Shown one piece after another: positions 17,612-25,482 of a stretch of 64,000 nt of DNA (position 1 is the first letter of the stretch; each line of letters begins with the position of its first letter). The notes beneath the pieces were generated by a model. That model had not been told where the DNA came from, ran no database searches, and saw nothing but the letters and a program-made list of their open reading frames with translations. The position numbers and the translations under genes are program-made. The DNA is from Planctomycetota bacterium (GTDB lineage: Bacteria > Planctomycetota > B15-G4 > SIAN01), in the NCBI GenBank assembly GCA_028289345.1, contig JANQQL010000033.1, positions 620,001 to 684,000 on the forward strand, given 5' to 3'.

Positions 17612-18874
17612 ATGACCCTCCAAACCCTCGAATGCGATGCCCTTGTGATCGGTGCTGGCCCCTCAGGGTCCGCGACCGCGGCGGTTCTTGCCGAGCAGGG
17701 CCATCGGGTCATCCTCCTCGAGCGCGAGAAGTTCCCCCGCTACAAGGTCGGCGAGTCATTGATTCCCCACTGCTGGTTTCCCCTCCAGCGTCTGGGACTG
17801 GTCGACAAGCTGGACTCCTCCCCGTTCGTGGTCCGCAAGCACAGCGTGCAGTTCGTGGGGACCGACGGGCAGCTCTCCACACCGTTTTACTTCTCCGAGC
17901 ACAGCGACCATGACAGCTCCCGTACCTGGCAGGTCGTCCGCAGCGAATTCGACCAGCTCCTCCGCGACAATGCGGAAGAGAAGGGGGCGACCATCCTCGA
18001 GGAGACCGCGGCTCGTGAGCTGATCCGCTCGGACAACGGGGTGGAGGGAGTCATCGCCGTGCGCCAGCGCACCGAAGAGCTGAACATCCGCGCCCCGGTC
18101 ACCATCGACGCCAGCGGCCGCGACATGTTCGCGCAAGTGCGCAACGAGTGGCGAGTGCCGGATCCCAAGCTCAAGAAGATCGCCGTGTGGACGTACTATC
18201 GCGGCGCCCAGCGCGATCCGGGAATCGACGAAGGCGCAACCACCATTGCCTATGTGCCCGGCAAGGGTTGGTTCTGGTACATCCCACTCTCCAATGACAT
18301 GGTCAGCGTGGGAATCGTGGCTGATCGTGACTACCTGTACCGAGATTCCCGCGATCCCGACGAGATCTTCGATCGGGAAGTGGGTGGTCAGCCGTGGGTC
18401 AAAGCCCACCTCGAACCCGGCGAGAAGACCCAAAAGTGCCGGGTGACCAGTGACTACTCATACCGCTCCCGGTACTGCGCTGAAAACGGACTGGTGCTGA
18501 CCGGGGATGCGTTCGCGTTCCTGGACCCAGTGTTTTCCTCCGGCGTGTTCCTAGCCCTGCAAGGCGGAGTGATGGCGGGAGACGCCGTGCATGAGGCACT
18601 CACCGCGGGAGACGTTTCCGCGGACCGGTTCGCCCAGTACGGCGACGGCTTCTGTGACGCCATCGAAGCCATGCGACAACTGGTCTACGCGTTCTACGAC
18701 GAAACCTTCGATTTTGGGGCATTCATCCAAGAGCGTCCCGACCTGAAAGCGGACTTGACCGATTGTCTGATCGGAAACGTCCAGCGAGACTTCGGGGAGC
18801 TATTCCGGGCCGTCTCGGAACGAGCTCAGATTCCCACCCCGCTGAGCTACGGACGCCCACTTCTCGCATCCTGA
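17612..18874 (+). CDS. FAD-dependent oxidoreductase, halogenase-like
   Basis: 420-residue flavoprotein of the PHBH/halogenase/geranylgeranyl reductase superfamily. The FAD Rossmann motif GAGPSG is at residues 14-19, 'FPRYKVGESLIP' at 41-52, 'IDASGRD' at 165-171, GWFWYIP at 219-225 and 'LTGDAFAFLDPVFSSGV' at 297-312. The last two match signatures of flavin-dependent halogenases (the WxWxIP motif), particularly the CndH/CmlS-like type. A non-halogenating reductase or hydroxylase role remains possible, because WxWxIP also occurs in uncharacterised relatives. It stands alone with its own upstream region. The ATG at 17612 gives the standard N-terminus. Confidence 0.8.
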   Translation: MTLQTLECDALVIGAGPSGSATAAVLAEQGHRVILLEREKFPRYKVGESLIPHCWFPLQRLGLVDKLDSSPFVVRKHSVQFVGTDGQLSTPFYFSEHSDHDSSRTWQVVRSEFDQLLRDNAEEKGATILEETAARELIRSDNGVEGVIAVRQRTEELNIRAPVTIDASGRDMFAQVRNEWRVPDPKLKKIAVWTYYRGAQRDPGIDEGATTIAYVPGKGWFWYIPLSNDMVSVGIVADRDYLYRDSRDPDEIFDREVGGQPWVKAHLEPGEKTQKCRVTSDYSYRSRYCAENGLVLTGDAFAFLDPVFSSGVFLALQGGVMAGDAVHEALTAGDVSADRFAQYGDGFCDAIEAMRQLVYAFYDETFDFGAFIQERPDLKADLTDCLIGNVQRDFGELFRAVSERAQIPTPLSYGRPLLAS

Positions 18875-19103
18875 GCACGGGTCCTGAAGCCACGGGGCGG
18901 TCCGAAACGCGGCGCCTCGCGGGTTTCCCACGCGCGACCTCCGATGCGCACGAAATGCGGTCGTCGTCCCTAGTTGGGACCCACTCAATCGTTCGGAATC
19001 CGAGCTTTATTAGCTTTTGTTGATCCGTTGCTCGACGTATCTGAGTCTCCAGGCTAGTTTTCTTGCGCCGATTTTCAGTGTCCTTCCGGGGGGTTTACGC
19101 CAC

Positions 19104-20600
19104 ATGGACCGCTCAACTGTGAATCGTCCTCAGCCAGGACAGTTCGAGCAAGCCGGTTTCCCGACACGCTGCAGGTTCCTCACGAAAGCGCTCCCAGCCA
19201 CTCTGGGTGCACTGTTGATGGGGAATGTCGCACTCGCTCAAGCGACCAAAGAGCCGCCCCCGCAAGAACCGATTCGAGGGGAGGCACCCGCTCGGGACCG
19301 GGACAACATCCTGCTCTTCATCGGCGATGACATGGGCGTCGATGTGGTGGGCGCGTACGGTCTCGGCAACGATCTGCCCCCGACTCCCACCCTTGATTCT
19401 CTCGCCGCCAACGGAATTCTGTTCACGAACTGCTGGGGCAACCCGCTGTGCTCCCCGACACGCGCCAACATCCAGACCGGCCGCTACTCGTTCCGCAATG
19501 AAGTGGGGACGGTTCTGACCGGGGGCAAGTCCCTTCCGCTCGACGAAATCACCTTGGCCGAGATGCTCGACCGTGGGACCAACGGCGGCTACGACTGCGC
19601 CTACTTCGGCAAATGGCATCTCAGTAACCCCGACCAGGGAGGCGCAGACGGCCCCAACCTGCAGGGCTATCCACAGTTCTCGGGCACCCTGTACAACATC
19701 GCCTGCCCAGATCCCGCCTGCCCGCCGCCGTGGACCAACGACTACTACAACTGGCCCAAGACCGAAAACGGGGTGGAATCGACCAGTTCGATCTACGCCA
19801 CCACGGAAACCACGGATGAAGCCGTGTCGTGGCTGGAAACGGCGCAAGAACCATGGTTCTTGACCGTTGCGTACAACGCCGCACACTCTCCGTTCGATGA
19901 GCCTCCTTCCGACCTCCACACCTACGACTTCAGTCAGGGCAGCACCGCGAACCAGCGATACCGCGCCATCATCGAAGCGATGGACACGGAAATGGGCCGC
20001 CTTCTCTTGTCGATTCCGACCGAAGTGATGGATCGGACCAGCATCGTCTTCGTGTGTGACAATGGGACCGCTGGTGGCAGATCCGTCGCTCCGTTCGACC
20101 CCGATCGCGCGAAGTCCACGTTGTTCGACGGTGGCATCCGAGTCCCGTTGATCGTGTCGGGGCGGGCCGCCAAACAGCCGGGCACGGTTTGCGATGCTCT
20201 GGTGAATGCTTGCGATGTGTTCCCAACCATCGCCCACATGGCCAAGATTAATGTTCGTTCGGTCTACCCAGGGGTGCAGTTCGATGGCCTGAGCTTGAAG
20301 CCGTACCTGTTTGGCCCCAATCGGCCCTCGATCCGCACTCACATTTACGCCGAACAGTTCATCCCCAACGGAACGAACCCCCAGGCCGACTACCGAGCAG
20401 TCCGCAATAGCCGCTTCAAGCTGATTCGCGTGGTGACGGGAAACACCGACCCCTACGGAGCACCCGAGCTGCTGTTCGATCTGATCACCGACCCGTACGA
20501 AAACACCAACCTGCTCGACTCCCTCCCCCTGGACCTGCCGGCACAGTCGGCCTACGACGAACTCGACAGTTTCTTGGCCAATCTGATCCCCGGTCGTTGA
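19104..20600 (+). CDS. secreted sulfatase
   Basis: 498-residue alkaline phosphatase-superfamily sulfatase. The sulfatase signature is at residues 116-126, C-S-P-T-R-x-x-x-x-T-G, where Cys116 would be converted to formylglycine. Metal ligands are suggested by 'FIGDDMG' (Asp75/76) and 'FVCDNGT', and the 'YFGKWHL' motif is present. A 24-residue N-region precedes a hydrophobic signal (LPATLGALLMGNVALAQA), so it is exported. It hydrolyses sulfate esters, presumably from polysaccharides or glycoconjugates. The ATG at 19104 follows a G-rich site. The DDAH-like gene starts 44 bases downstream. Confidence 0.92.
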   Translation: MDRSTVNRPQPGQFEQAGFPTRCRFLTKALPATLGALLMGNVALAQATKEPPPQEPIRGEAPARDRDNILLFIGDDMGVDVVGAYGLGNDLPPTPTLDSLAANGILFTNCWGNPLCSPTRANIQTGRYSFRNEVGTVLTGGKSLPLDEITLAEMLDRGTNGGYDCAYFGKWHLSNPDQGGADGPNLQGYPQFSGTLYNIACPDPACPPPWTNDYYNWPKTENGVESTSSIYATTETTDEAVSWLETAQEPWFLTVAYNAAHSPFDEPPSDLHTYDFSQGSTANQRYRAIIEAMDTEMGRLLLSIPTEVMDRTSIVFVCDNGTAGGRSVAPFDPDRAKSTLFDGGIRVPLIVSGRAAKQPGTVCDALVNACDVFPTIAHMAKINVRSVYPGVQFDGLSLKPYLFGPNRPSIRTHIYAEQFIPNGTNPQADYRAVRNSRFKLIRVVTGNTDPYGAPELLFDLITDPYENTNLLDSLPLDLPAQSAYDELDSFLANLIPGR

Positions 20601-20644
20601 CCAGGGCCTCGGGAAACTCGCCACCGTCCTATGGTGGCCATTCC

Positions 20645-21517
20645 ATGGTCGGGCGGCTCCGGTCTGCCTTGGTTTGCTCTCCGCATCTCGCGGGCTGGAA
20701 CGATCAAGAGAAGGTTTCCCAGGCGGAGGATCTTGGGTTCTTGGGAGAGCCCGACTTCGTCACCTCGTCCCGGCAACACGAAGAACTTTGCAGTGCACTT
20801 CGCGACGCGAACGTGGAGCTTCATGTGCTGCCGGCTCACCCGGGTCTCACCCTCGACGCGGTCTACACCCACGACTCTTCCCTCGTCACCGATCAAGGTT
20901 TCGTGGCCATGCGTCCGGGGAAGGTCAACCGTCGCGGTGAGGCCGATGCTCACGAAGCGTTCTATGAAGCCTCCGGCATTCCCCGTCTCGGCGCCATCCA
21001 GGCACCGGGCCACGTCGAGGCCGGGGATGTGGTGTGGCTGGATTCCAAAACGCTGCTGGTGGGGCGTGGATTTCGCAGCAATCCGGACGGCATTCGCCAG
21101 CTCCAAGAATTGGTCGGGAGCCGCGTCAGTGTGCGATCCGTCCCGCTGCCCTACGACCAGGGACCTGGATCCTGCCTGCACTTGATGAGCCTGCTCAGCA
21201 TGCTCGATGAAACAACTCTCTTGATCGATCGTCCCTGGCTCGCCGTGGAAACCCTCGAGTTCCTGGAAGATCGTGGCTTCCGACTTTTGGACATGGAGCC
21301 TTCGGAACGCGCCACCTTGGCTTGCAACGTGCTCGCGCTCGGGGACGGCCGACTCCTCGCCATCCGCGAGAATCAGAACACCAACGCCCGCCTGCAATCG
21401 GCCGGGTTCGACGTCCGGACGTTTTCCGGTTCGGCTCTGTGTGTCTGCGGCGGCGGGGGACCCACTTGCCTCACCCGTCCTCTGTGGAGAGAAAACAGAG
21501 TCGGCGTCACTCGATGA
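20645..21517 (+). CDS. DDAH/arginine deiminase-family amidinohydrolase
   Basis: 290-residue guanidine-modifying enzyme fold. The catalytic set is visible: Asp in 'HVEAGDVVWL' (about 128), His179 in 'GSCLHLMSLLSML' and Cys275 in 'GGGGPTCLTRPL', which is the arginine deiminase/dimethylargininase active-site pattern. Substrate could be arginine, a methylarginine or another guanidine; the length of about 290 fits DDAH better than arginine deiminase (about 400). The final 11 bases overlap convergently with the peroxidase gene on the other strand. Confidence 0.85.
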   Translation: MVGRLRSALVCSPHLAGWNDQEKVSQAEDLGFLGEPDFVTSSRQHEELCSALRDANVELHVLPAHPGLTLDAVYTHDSSLVTDQGFVAMRPGKVNRRGEADAHEAFYEASGIPRLGAIQAPGHVEAGDVVWLDSKTLLVGRGFRSNPDGIRQLQELVGSRVSVRSVPLPYDQGPGSCLHLMSLLSMLDETTLLIDRPWLAVETLEFLEDRGFRLLDMEPSERATLACNVLALGDGRLLAIRENQNTNARLQSAGFDVRTFSGSALCVCGGGGPTCLTRPLWRENRVGVTR

Positions 21518-22763
21518 ACAGTGGGGACGAGGGTCCTTTCCTTAGCAGCGGATCGATCTCTTCGTCCGTCAGAGATTCCAGGAACGCGACCAAGTCGTCG
21601 ATCTCTTCATCGCTGAGGAACAGCGGCACCAGAATTTGCTCGCCGCCGTGGTGCCCGGGAGGACGAGCGCTCTCCAAGGTCGAGTAGTACTCGACCACTT
21701 CGCGCAGAGTGCTGAACTGCCCTTGGTGCATGTAGGGCGCCGTGCGTGCAACATTGCGCAGGGACGGTGTCTTGAAAGTCCCCCAGTTCTCCGGCGAGTT
21801 GACCAGGAACTTCAGGCGACGCGCCGCCTTGCCCCCCGTGTCGTCGCTGTAGGGACCGCGGGCGTTGAACTCATCGGCAAGCAACGTCGGAACCCCGCCA
21901 AACCGACCGGAGTCTGTGGGTTCCCCTCCGTCTCCGTCGGGGACTCGAATGTCGTGGAATTCTCCGTCCGACAACGTCGGTCCGTGGTGGCACAAGGTGC
22001 AATTGCCTCGTCCGACGAAGGTCTTCAATCCCCGCTGGGCCGCCGGAGACAGGGAAGACAGGGCCGCCTTGTGGCCACGTCGAAACCCCTCGACGAAGCG
22101 GTCGAAGACCGAGTTGCGACTCACCAGTCGACGTTCGTAGGCGGCAATGCACTTGGCGAGGTTGACGAAAACCTCGGTGACTTGCGACTGATCCGAGGGA
22201 TCCATGGTCTCCCACCGCGCCGCCCAGTCCCCCAAGTTCTCGGCCGGGACCTCCAAGGTCGGGAGGTCTCCCACCACCTGTTGGTAGGCTTCGCGCAAGG
22301 CCGCATCATTCTGCAACAGCTGGAAGAACTGGAGCCGGTGACCGCCCATCTCCACCGCGCTTTCCATCGGACGCATCGCTTGAGACCAAAGGCTGTCCGT
22401 TCGCCCATCCCAAAACAGCCAGCGCGAATAGGCCGAATTCCAGATGGACGGGGTATGGCGGGGCAGCACCTCCAACCCTTCTCCGAGCGATTGACCATCA
22501 GCGAATCCCAGCGCCGGATCGTGACAGGTGGCGCAGGAGATTTCTCCGTTAGCGGAGAACCTCGGATCGAAGAAGAGGTACTGACCAAGGCGGGCCGCCG
22601 CCGGGTCGTCCGCGAAACGATTGGTTTCATCCACGGGTGCCTTTGGCAACGGCGACAGCCGATCGATCTCCCGTTGCTCCGCTTCGGTAAATAACGCCGG
22701 TAGCTCTTGAAGCCCCGTCCATCCGAACAGCGTCACGAGCCACCATCCCCAAGTCATGGTCAT
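21507..22763 (-). CDS. di-haem cytochrome c peroxidase (MauG/CcpA family)
   Basis: 418-residue exported protein with two c-type haem sites, CATCH at residues 77-81 and CTLCH at 255-259, in the spacing of bacterial di-haem peroxidases. The N-terminus (MTMTWGWWLVTLFGW) is a signal peptide. 'RTPS/HTPSIWNSAY' and 'FKTPSLRNVARTAPYMHQG' are family-typical. It reduces H2O2 using periplasmic cytochrome electrons, or oxidises a partner protein as MauG does. The start overlaps the preceding stop (ATGA), making it third in an operon with the YtkA-like lipoprotein and NHL protein. Its haems need the CcsA/ResB system found at 51-54 kb. Confidence 0.92.
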   Translation of the reverse strand: MTMTWGWWLVTLFGWTGLQELPALFTEAEQREIDRLSPLPKAPVDETNRFADDPAAARLGQYLFFDPRFSANGEISCATCHDPALGFADGQSLGEGLEVLPRHTPSIWNSAYSRWLFWDGRTDSLWSQAMRPMESAVEMGGHRLQFFQLLQNDAALREAYQQVVGDLPTLEVPAENLGDWAARWETMDPSDQSQVTEVFVNLAKCIAAYERRLVSRNSVFDRFVEGFRRGHKAALSSLSPAAQRGLKTFVGRGNCTLCHHGPTLSDGEFHDIRVPDGDGGEPTDSGRFGGVPTLLADEFNARGPYSDDTGGKAARRLKFLVNSPENWGTFKTPSLRNVARTAPYMHQGQFSTLREVVEYYSTLESARPPGHHGGEQILVPLFLSDEEIDDLVAFLESLTDEEIDPLLRKGPSSPLFIE

Positions 22764-23242
22764 TCCAAAGTCAGCTCGAGCTGCGCCCGCTCCGTCACAC
22801 CGTGGCGCGTGATGTCCAAGTAGATTTCCCAGAATCCGAACATGTGAAACATCATGCCTTGAACCAAGAAACGGCCGTTGCTCAGAGACTGGACTTCCGG
22901 CCGAGTGTTCATTCCATGACCGTGCTCCGGCATGTCGGCATCGGCGATCAACTCCAAGTCGGTCACTCGGCTGGTCGGGTCCGCCGCCTCTTTGATCTCG
23001 ACCACCAACTCGAACAACTCATTGACCCCGGGAGGTTGAGGGACGATCCAACAGGTGACCAGGTAGCGACCGCCATTGCTGAGTGTCTCCAAACCGTCGC
23101 CCAGGGTCTCGGGTTGCGACTGCTCGCCCACGGGAGAGGATTCCGCGACCGGACGAATCATTTCCGCGCTCTCCGGCTCCGTGGTCGAGCGGCAACCGGC
23201 CAACCCGACGAGCACCCACCAGACGCAAGCAACCTTTCTCAT
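22760..23242 (-). CDS. YtkA-like lipoprotein
   Basis: 160-residue predicted lipoprotein: signal MRKVACVWWVLVGLAGC with a lipobox ending at Cys17. The mature part resembles YtkA/FixH-like domains (immunoglobulin-like fold), with 'ELVVEIKEAADP', 'ADMPEHGHGMNTRPEV' and 'FHMFGFWEIYLDITRHG'; the His/Met-rich loops are reminiscent of copper-binding relatives. The start at 23242 overlaps the NHL gene stop by ATGA; upstream in-frame sequence is the shadow of that gene. Probably a periplasmic partner of the peroxidase that follows. Confidence 0.8.
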   Translation of the reverse strand: MRKVACVWWVLVGLAGCRSTTEPESAEMIRPVAESSPVGEQSQPETLGDGLETLSNGGRYLVTCWIVPQPPGVNELFELVVEIKEAADPTSRVTDLELIADADMPEHGHGMNTRPEVQSLSNGRFLVQGMMFHMFGFWEIYLDITRHGVTERAQLELTLE

Positions 23243-25077
23243 TCGCCCTTCCCTTTGTTCCCGACGTAGGCTTCCGCACCGAAGGCGGTGACGAACTCGC
23301 CGTCTTCGGTGAACACTTGGCAGCGGTGATTGCCGAAATCCAGAACGAACAGGCGCCCCGTTCCATCCTGGGAAACGCCATGAGGCTTGAAGAAGCTTCC
23401 GGCCCGCAAACCGATGCCACCCCATTCTCGTTCCAGCTCACCGTCCGCCGTCCACTTCATCACTCGGTGACGTCCGGCATCCGTCAAGTACACCGAGCCA
23501 TCCGCGGCGGCGTGAATGCCTCGAGGAAGAACCCCCTCGCCCAATCCTCCACTCGGGGATCCCAAGTAGCCAAGTACTCGGCCTTCCCGATCACAGCGAA
23601 CGACGCGCCGGTTGCCGGCATCCACGACCAAGAGTTCTTCCCCGTTCGCCGCCACCGCCAAGTCGGTGGGGGCCAGGAACTGGTTCGGTCCCGTCCCGGA
23701 TTCCCCGAACTCTTTGACGAAACCCAGCTTCTCGTCCAAAACCAGGATTCGGCTGCCCCACGCGTCCAGAATGTAGAGATGACCGTCCGGCCCTTCGGTC
23801 ATGGCCACGGCTTCGACGGGCCGCGGCCCGTCCGGGTTCACCGCGCTCAAGTCAACCGCAGCCACGAACTTTCCGATGCCCCCGGGCAGGTTGCGACCAT
23901 CCGGATGATTGACGACACGGAAGCGCTGCAATCGTTGGTTGCCCGTGTCGCAGACCAACACCTCTTGCCCGTCATCCCGCCACACGAAACCCTGAGGTCG
24001 AATCAGTTGAGCGAATCTTTCCCCGAATCGACCGATGCGTCCGAGGAACAAGGGGTCCTGGTCCTCCAATTCGAAGAGCAACAGTTGGTGAGTTTCGAGG
24101 TCCGACACCACGACCCGCTGCCCACTCACTTGGATCGACGGCCCATAGTGCACGGAAGCCGAAGCAACGATGCCGGCTTCCTCGGAGGTGTCCTCGCCGG
24201 GGAGAAAGACCTGGCAGCGATCCTCGAAGGCTTCCGCGACAACCGCGTACTGCCCGTTTGGTGCCACCGCGACGTCACAAGGGTAGTGCAGCCGGCCTTC
24301 TCCGACGTGGGGTTCGAGTTCGTGGAGCCCCCAACGATCCACCACTTGACCGGTCATGGCGAAGCGCTGAATGCGATGATTGTGAGAGTCGGTGACGTAC
24401 AGCTGGCCGTGAGCGAACGCAATGCCTTGAGGGCTCGACAACAACCCGGGAAACGACCCATATCCGGCCCAGCTTGCCACCGGCTGACCCGCAGAATCCA
24501 GCTGCAGGATCTGATGGCGATTCGAGTCACTCACGAACACGCCGCCTCCCGGAGCGATGGTCACGGCACAGGGATGGCTCACGTTGTCGGGACGCATCTC
24601 GAGGGCCGCGTCGTCGCCCGGGACGAGGCTCAAAGAGACGAGGCGCCGGTTGCCTCGGTCCACCACCACCAAACGGTCTTGGTCGACACTGATTCGTCCT
24701 GGCCAGCGAAGCTCGAATCCTTGGGACGGGAGAGTGCGCTCGAACTCTCCCGTGGATCGAAACACTTGGATCCGGTGATTGCCCGAATCGGCCACGTAAA
24801 TCCTGCCGCCGGCATCCGCGGCGATCCCTGCCGGGAAGCAAAACTCTCCCGGCTCCTGTCCCCAAGAACCCCATTGTCGCCATTCGACCCCTTGGGGAGA
24901 GAACGCGCGGACCCGGTGATTGCCGGTGTCCGTGATGTACAGGATGCCGTTGGGCGCGACGGTGACCGCGTGGGGCTCGCGCAAATCGCGAATTTCGACC
25001 AGGAAGCGCCCGAACACCGGGGGAGGGTCGTCGACTGCGAACGCCCCGAGCACGACCAAGAAGAGTAGCGCTGACAT
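23239..25077 (-). CDS. secreted NHL-repeat protein
   Basis: 612-residue protein with a signal peptide (MSALLFLVVLGAFA) and about twelve NHL-type propeller repeats of the form 'GriYVaDSgNHRIqvF...G.f' throughout, likely two six-bladed propellers. NHL domains mediate protein or ligand binding; no enzyme residues are seen. The start at 25077 gives the signal peptide; the frame continues upstream through the inverted-repeat element at 25.1-25.3 kb, but that extension has no coding character. First gene of the minus-strand operon with the YtkA-like lipoprotein and peroxidase. Confidence 0.85.
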   Translation of the reverse strand: MSALLFLVVLGAFAVDDPPPVFGRFLVEIRDLREPHAVTVAPNGILYITDTGNHRVRAFSPQGVEWRQWGSWGQEPGEFCFPAGIAADAGGRIYVADSGNHRIQVFRSTGEFERTLPSQGFELRWPGRISVDQDRLVVVDRGNRRLVSLSLVPGDDAALEMRPDNVSHPCAVTIAPGGGVFVSDSNRHQILQLDSAGQPVASWAGYGSFPGLLSSPQGIAFAHGQLYVTDSHNHRIQRFAMTGQVVDRWGLHELEPHVGEGRLHYPCDVAVAPNGQYAVVAEAFEDRCQVFLPGEDTSEEAGIVASASVHYGPSIQVSGQRVVVSDLETHQLLLFELEDQDPLFLGRIGRFGERFAQLIRPQGFVWRDDGQEVLVCDTGNQRLQRFRVVNHPDGRNLPGGIGKFVAAVDLSAVNPDGPRPVEAVAMTEGPDGHLYILDAWGSRILVLDEKLGFVKEFGESGTGPNQFLAPTDLAVAANGEELLVVDAGNRRVVRCDREGRVLGYLGSPSGGLGEGVLPRGIHAAADGSVYLTDAGRHRVMKWTADGELEREWGGIGLRAGSFFKPHGVSQDGTGRLFVLDFGNHRCQVFTEDGEFVTAFGAEAYVGNKGKGE

Positions 25078-25121
25078 CGATTTCTCACCCCGCCGCAGGT
25101 TCTTCGAGAACGCCGATTCTA

Positions 25122-25280
25122 GCAGGCCGTTGAAAAAGTCTTTCGGCGCCCGATCGGAGCTTTTCGCCTGCGTCTTCGTCCTCGAATCCTCGACGAATCC
25201 ACCGAATCGTTCGCGGTTCGACTCCTTGGCGGAAGCAAAAATCTCTCGATCGGCCATCCAGGCTTTTTTCAACGACCTGC
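25122..25280. mobile_element. MITE-like element with imperfect terminal inverted repeats
   Basis: The left end GCAGGCCGTTGAAAAAGTC (25122-25140) is mirrored at the right end (25261-25280), whose reverse complement is GCAGGTCGTTGAAAAAAGCC. The similarity continues inward: CGATCGGAGCTTTTCGC on the left pairs roughly with CGATCGAGAGATTTTTGC read from the right. CTAG abuts the left end and CGAG the right, a possible 4-bp target duplication with one change. No transposase is present in the 159 bases. Ends of the GTTGAAAAA kind are common in insertion sequences, so this is probably a non-autonomous relic in the divergent region between the NHL and redoxin genes. The rest of that gap (25078-25121, 25281-25482) shows nothing else I can name. 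Confidence 0.7.
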
Positions 25281-25482
25281 GAGTGCCTCCATTCGGAGCT
25301 TCTCGTTCGCTTTCGCCCGGGCACACGACCCCGACCTCGCGCTGGTGAACGGCGGCTCCAAAGTCCCAGGTACGTCATCGCGCGGCACCGACATGGCCCT
25401 TGCGACATCCCGGAGGGCCGTCGAAAATGGTGACAGTGGTGGAGCCTTCCCGAAACCGGCTCCGGACTGGGAGAACGAAACG

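Noticed and set aside
23083..25068. A 661-codon open frame on the plus strand
   Set aside because: It is antisense to the NHL-repeat gene; its composition and lack of domains are those of a GC-rich shadow frame.
25211..25226. GGTTCGACTCC, resembling a tRNA T-arm
   Set aside because: The flanking stem pairs poorly, no acceptor or anticodon arm fits around it, and it lies inside the MITE-like element.
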